Of a stretch of DNA of 39,621 nucleotides, positions 38,311 to 39,621 are shown one piece after another. The first letter of the stretch is position 1; each line of letters starts with the position of its first letter. Below the pieces are notes generated by a model. The model made no database searches, was not told where the DNA came from, and saw only the letters and a program-made list of their open reading frames with translations. Position numbers and translations under genes: made by a program. This DNA is from an uncultured Dehalococcoidia bacterium (GTDB lineage: Bacteria > Chloroflexota > Dehalococcoidia > GIF9 > UBA5629): NCBI GenBank assembly GCA_937975645.1, contig CALJTV010000036.1:1-39621 (forward strand), given 5' to 3'.

Positions 38311-39621
38311 CTAGCTCTCTGCGGTAGCAACCTTCTGTTTCCAGTCACCAGCCCGCTTTACCATAAGCCTGGCATCTTCAAGAGAAACCTTGGTATAGTC
38401 GGGACCAGCGAGCATAGCAGCTATCTCACCCAGCCGCTCATCGCCATCGAGCCATTGGAGCTGGCTTACTGTCCTTAAGCCCACCTCGTGCTTTTCCACC
38501 CGATAATGAGCATCGGCGAAGGCTGCCACCTGCGGCAGGTGGGTGACACAGATAACTTGATGCTCACGCGCCAGTCCCCACAGCTTCTTGCCCACCACCT
38601 CACCACTCCTGCCACCAACCCCTATGTCTATCTCATCGAAGATAAGCAGCGGCGTCCTGTCCACCATGGAAAGCGCGCTCTTCAGCGCCAGTATGAAGCG
38701 GGAAATCTCCCCCGTAGAGGCTATCTTCGCCAGCGGCTTCAGCGGTTCCCCAGGGTTGGTGGACACCAGAAACTCGACATTGTCCACCCCATCAACATTA
38801 AAAGCGCACACCCTGCCATCAGGCAGTGGGATGCCATCCTCGGCAACCTGCTGGATAACCGAGACCTGAAAGTCCACTTGCTCTAGGTTCAGTTCCTCAA
38901 GCTCCTTTTTTACTATCGAGGTCAGCTTCTTCGCTGAGGCGATGCGGGCGCTTGACAGCTTTGAAGCCACCTTCCCCATCTCCTGCTTCAACTTCATTCT
39001 CGCCTCCTCCAGCTCAGACCGTTTCTCCTCGCTCACCCAAAGCTCCTCCAGCTCCTTCTCCGCCTTTTCCATGTAGTCCAGTACCGCCTCGATGTTCTCT
39101 CCGTACTTCCGCTTTAGACTGCGTATCAGCTCCAGCCTCGCCTCCACTTCTTCCAGCCGCTGCGGGTTGTCCTCAAGACGCTGACCATAGGCTCGGAGCT
39201 GCTGTGCCACGTCCTCAATGCTATAAATAGTTCCAGTAAGGGTCTCAAGCTGCTCGGTTAGCCTGGGGTCAAGCTCGGCAAGCTTCTTCAGCGCAGTTGC
39301 TGCTTCGTTCAACCTGTCAGCAGCAGATACCATGCCATCCCCACGCAACGCCTGATAAACTTGATGACTCAATGCCTTCAGCCTCTCAACTTGAGTTAGC
39401 ACTGCCTTTTCCTGCTCAAGCTCAGCGTCCTCACCAGGGCGCAGATTTGCCCTCTTTATCTCTTCTACTTGGAAGCGCAAGAATTCCTGACGCCGCACCC
39501 TGTCCCTTTCTTTATCAGCCAGCGACTTTAACTCCTGCTCAAGATGGCTCAGTTCTGCCGCCTTGGCAGCAAACTCCTGCCTGAGTTCCACTGTATGACC
39601 GAAGGCGTCGAGGAAATCGAG
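38311..39621 (-). CDS. recN: DNA repair protein RecN, C-terminal part (runs off the window)
   Basis: The last 436 residues of a RecN protein; the frame is open to the right edge, so the N-terminal Walker A half is missing from view. It begins LDFLDAFGHTVELRQEF, the usual sequence at the first coiled coil, followed by long Glu/Lys-rich coiled coils. The second ABC half has ASTGEISRFILALKSAL (signature), PLLIFDEIDIGVGG (Walker B and D-loop) and VICVTHLPQVAAFAD. RecN is an SMC-like ATPase that acts early in double-strand-break repair. Convergent with cutA, 32 bp apart. Confidence 0.93.
   Translation of the reverse strand, partial: LDFLDAFGHTVELRQEFAAKAAELSHLEQELKSLADKERDRVRRQEFLRFQVEEIKRANLRPGEDAELEQEKAVLTQVERLKALSHQVYQALRGDGMVSAADRLNEAATALKKLAELDPRLTEQLETLTGTIYSIEDVAQQLRAYGQRLEDNPQRLEEVEARLELIRSLKRKYGENIEAVLDYMEKAEKELEELWVSEEKRSELEEARMKLKQEMGKVASKLSSARIASAKKLTSIVKKELEELNLEQVDFQVSVIQQVAEDGIPLPDGRVCAFNVDGVDNVEFLVSTNPGEPLKPLAKIASTGEISRFILALKSALSMVDRTPLLIFDEIDIGVGGRSGEVVGKKLWGLAREHQVICVTHLPQVAAFADAHYRVEKHEVGLRTVSQLQWLDGDERLGEIAAMLAGPDYTKVSLEDARLMVKRAGDWKQKVATAES

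Overview
The window is a gene-dense stretch of a bacterial chromosome with moderate GC content by eye. It holds about 43 protein genes and no rRNA, tRNA or CRISPR array that I could see. The gene content suggests an anaerobic bacterium, most likely a Chloroflexota of the Dehalococcoidia type. The reasons are an MEP-pathway IspH, a FeoAB/Fur iron system, FdhD, an Rrf2-led sulfur cluster, a NIL-domain protein beside NifS/IscU, a stand-alone AsnC ligand-binding protein and a TIGR04076 protein. The phylum assignment is inference from family content, not from a marker gene.

Layout. 1-240: decayed fragment of an ISL3-type transposase on the minus strand. 353-5574: carbohydrate unit with GT4 glycosyltransferase, GalU, a triple-BON protein and a glycogen-debranching-type glucosidase. 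5771-7670: CaiB-type CoA transferase/racemase, AsnC-type ligand-binding protein and a HIT hydrolase, followed by a minus-strand plsC-ispH pair. 9402-9575: a 174-bp element with perfect 15-bp terminal inverted repeats. 9626-12146: fur-feoA-feoB iron operon (minus) with a visible promoter and Fur-like operator. 12176-14721: MFS exporter, TIGR04076 protein, SemiSWEET and a small membrane protein. 14742-16976: secreted sphingomyelinase-like phosphodiesterase. 17099-20340: Mre11/Rad50-type (SbcD/YhaO with SbcC/YhaN-like) pair whose ATPase carries a membrane hairpin. 20421-21256: an anchored repeat-containing protein and Trm112. 21258-23021: folP-folK-PTPS folate operon (minus).

The right-hand third is the most remarkable region. 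From 23107 a strong promoter with two inverted-repeat operators drives a co-oriented run of 14 genes to 35704: an Rrf2 regulator, ThiF-type E1 enzyme, cysteine desulfurase-like protein, OB-fold lipoprotein, MacB-type ABC permease and ATPase, CysK, a two-TM protein, CysE, cystathionine synthase/lyase, threonine synthase, NIL protein, NifS/IscS, and an IscU scaffold read in one frame with an AIR-synthase/HypE-like domain. Together these make cysteine, pass sulfur to persulfide carriers and Fe-S scaffolds, and feed methionine/threonine metabolism. A second promoter (35745-35773) starts MOSC-FdhD-NadA-CutA, which also concerns sulfur, molybdenum cofactor and Fe-S enzymes. The window ends inside recN on the minus strand.

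The main points for a second look are the IscU/AIR-synthase joint at a seven-A tract with an internal ribosome binding site, the PTPS with a CExxHGH motif standing where FolB would be expected, the ABC exporter inside the sulfur operon, the membrane-anchored Rad50-like ATPase with an altered Mre11 partner, and the inverted-repeat element at 9402-9575. All family names come from reading motifs by eye; no database search was run.
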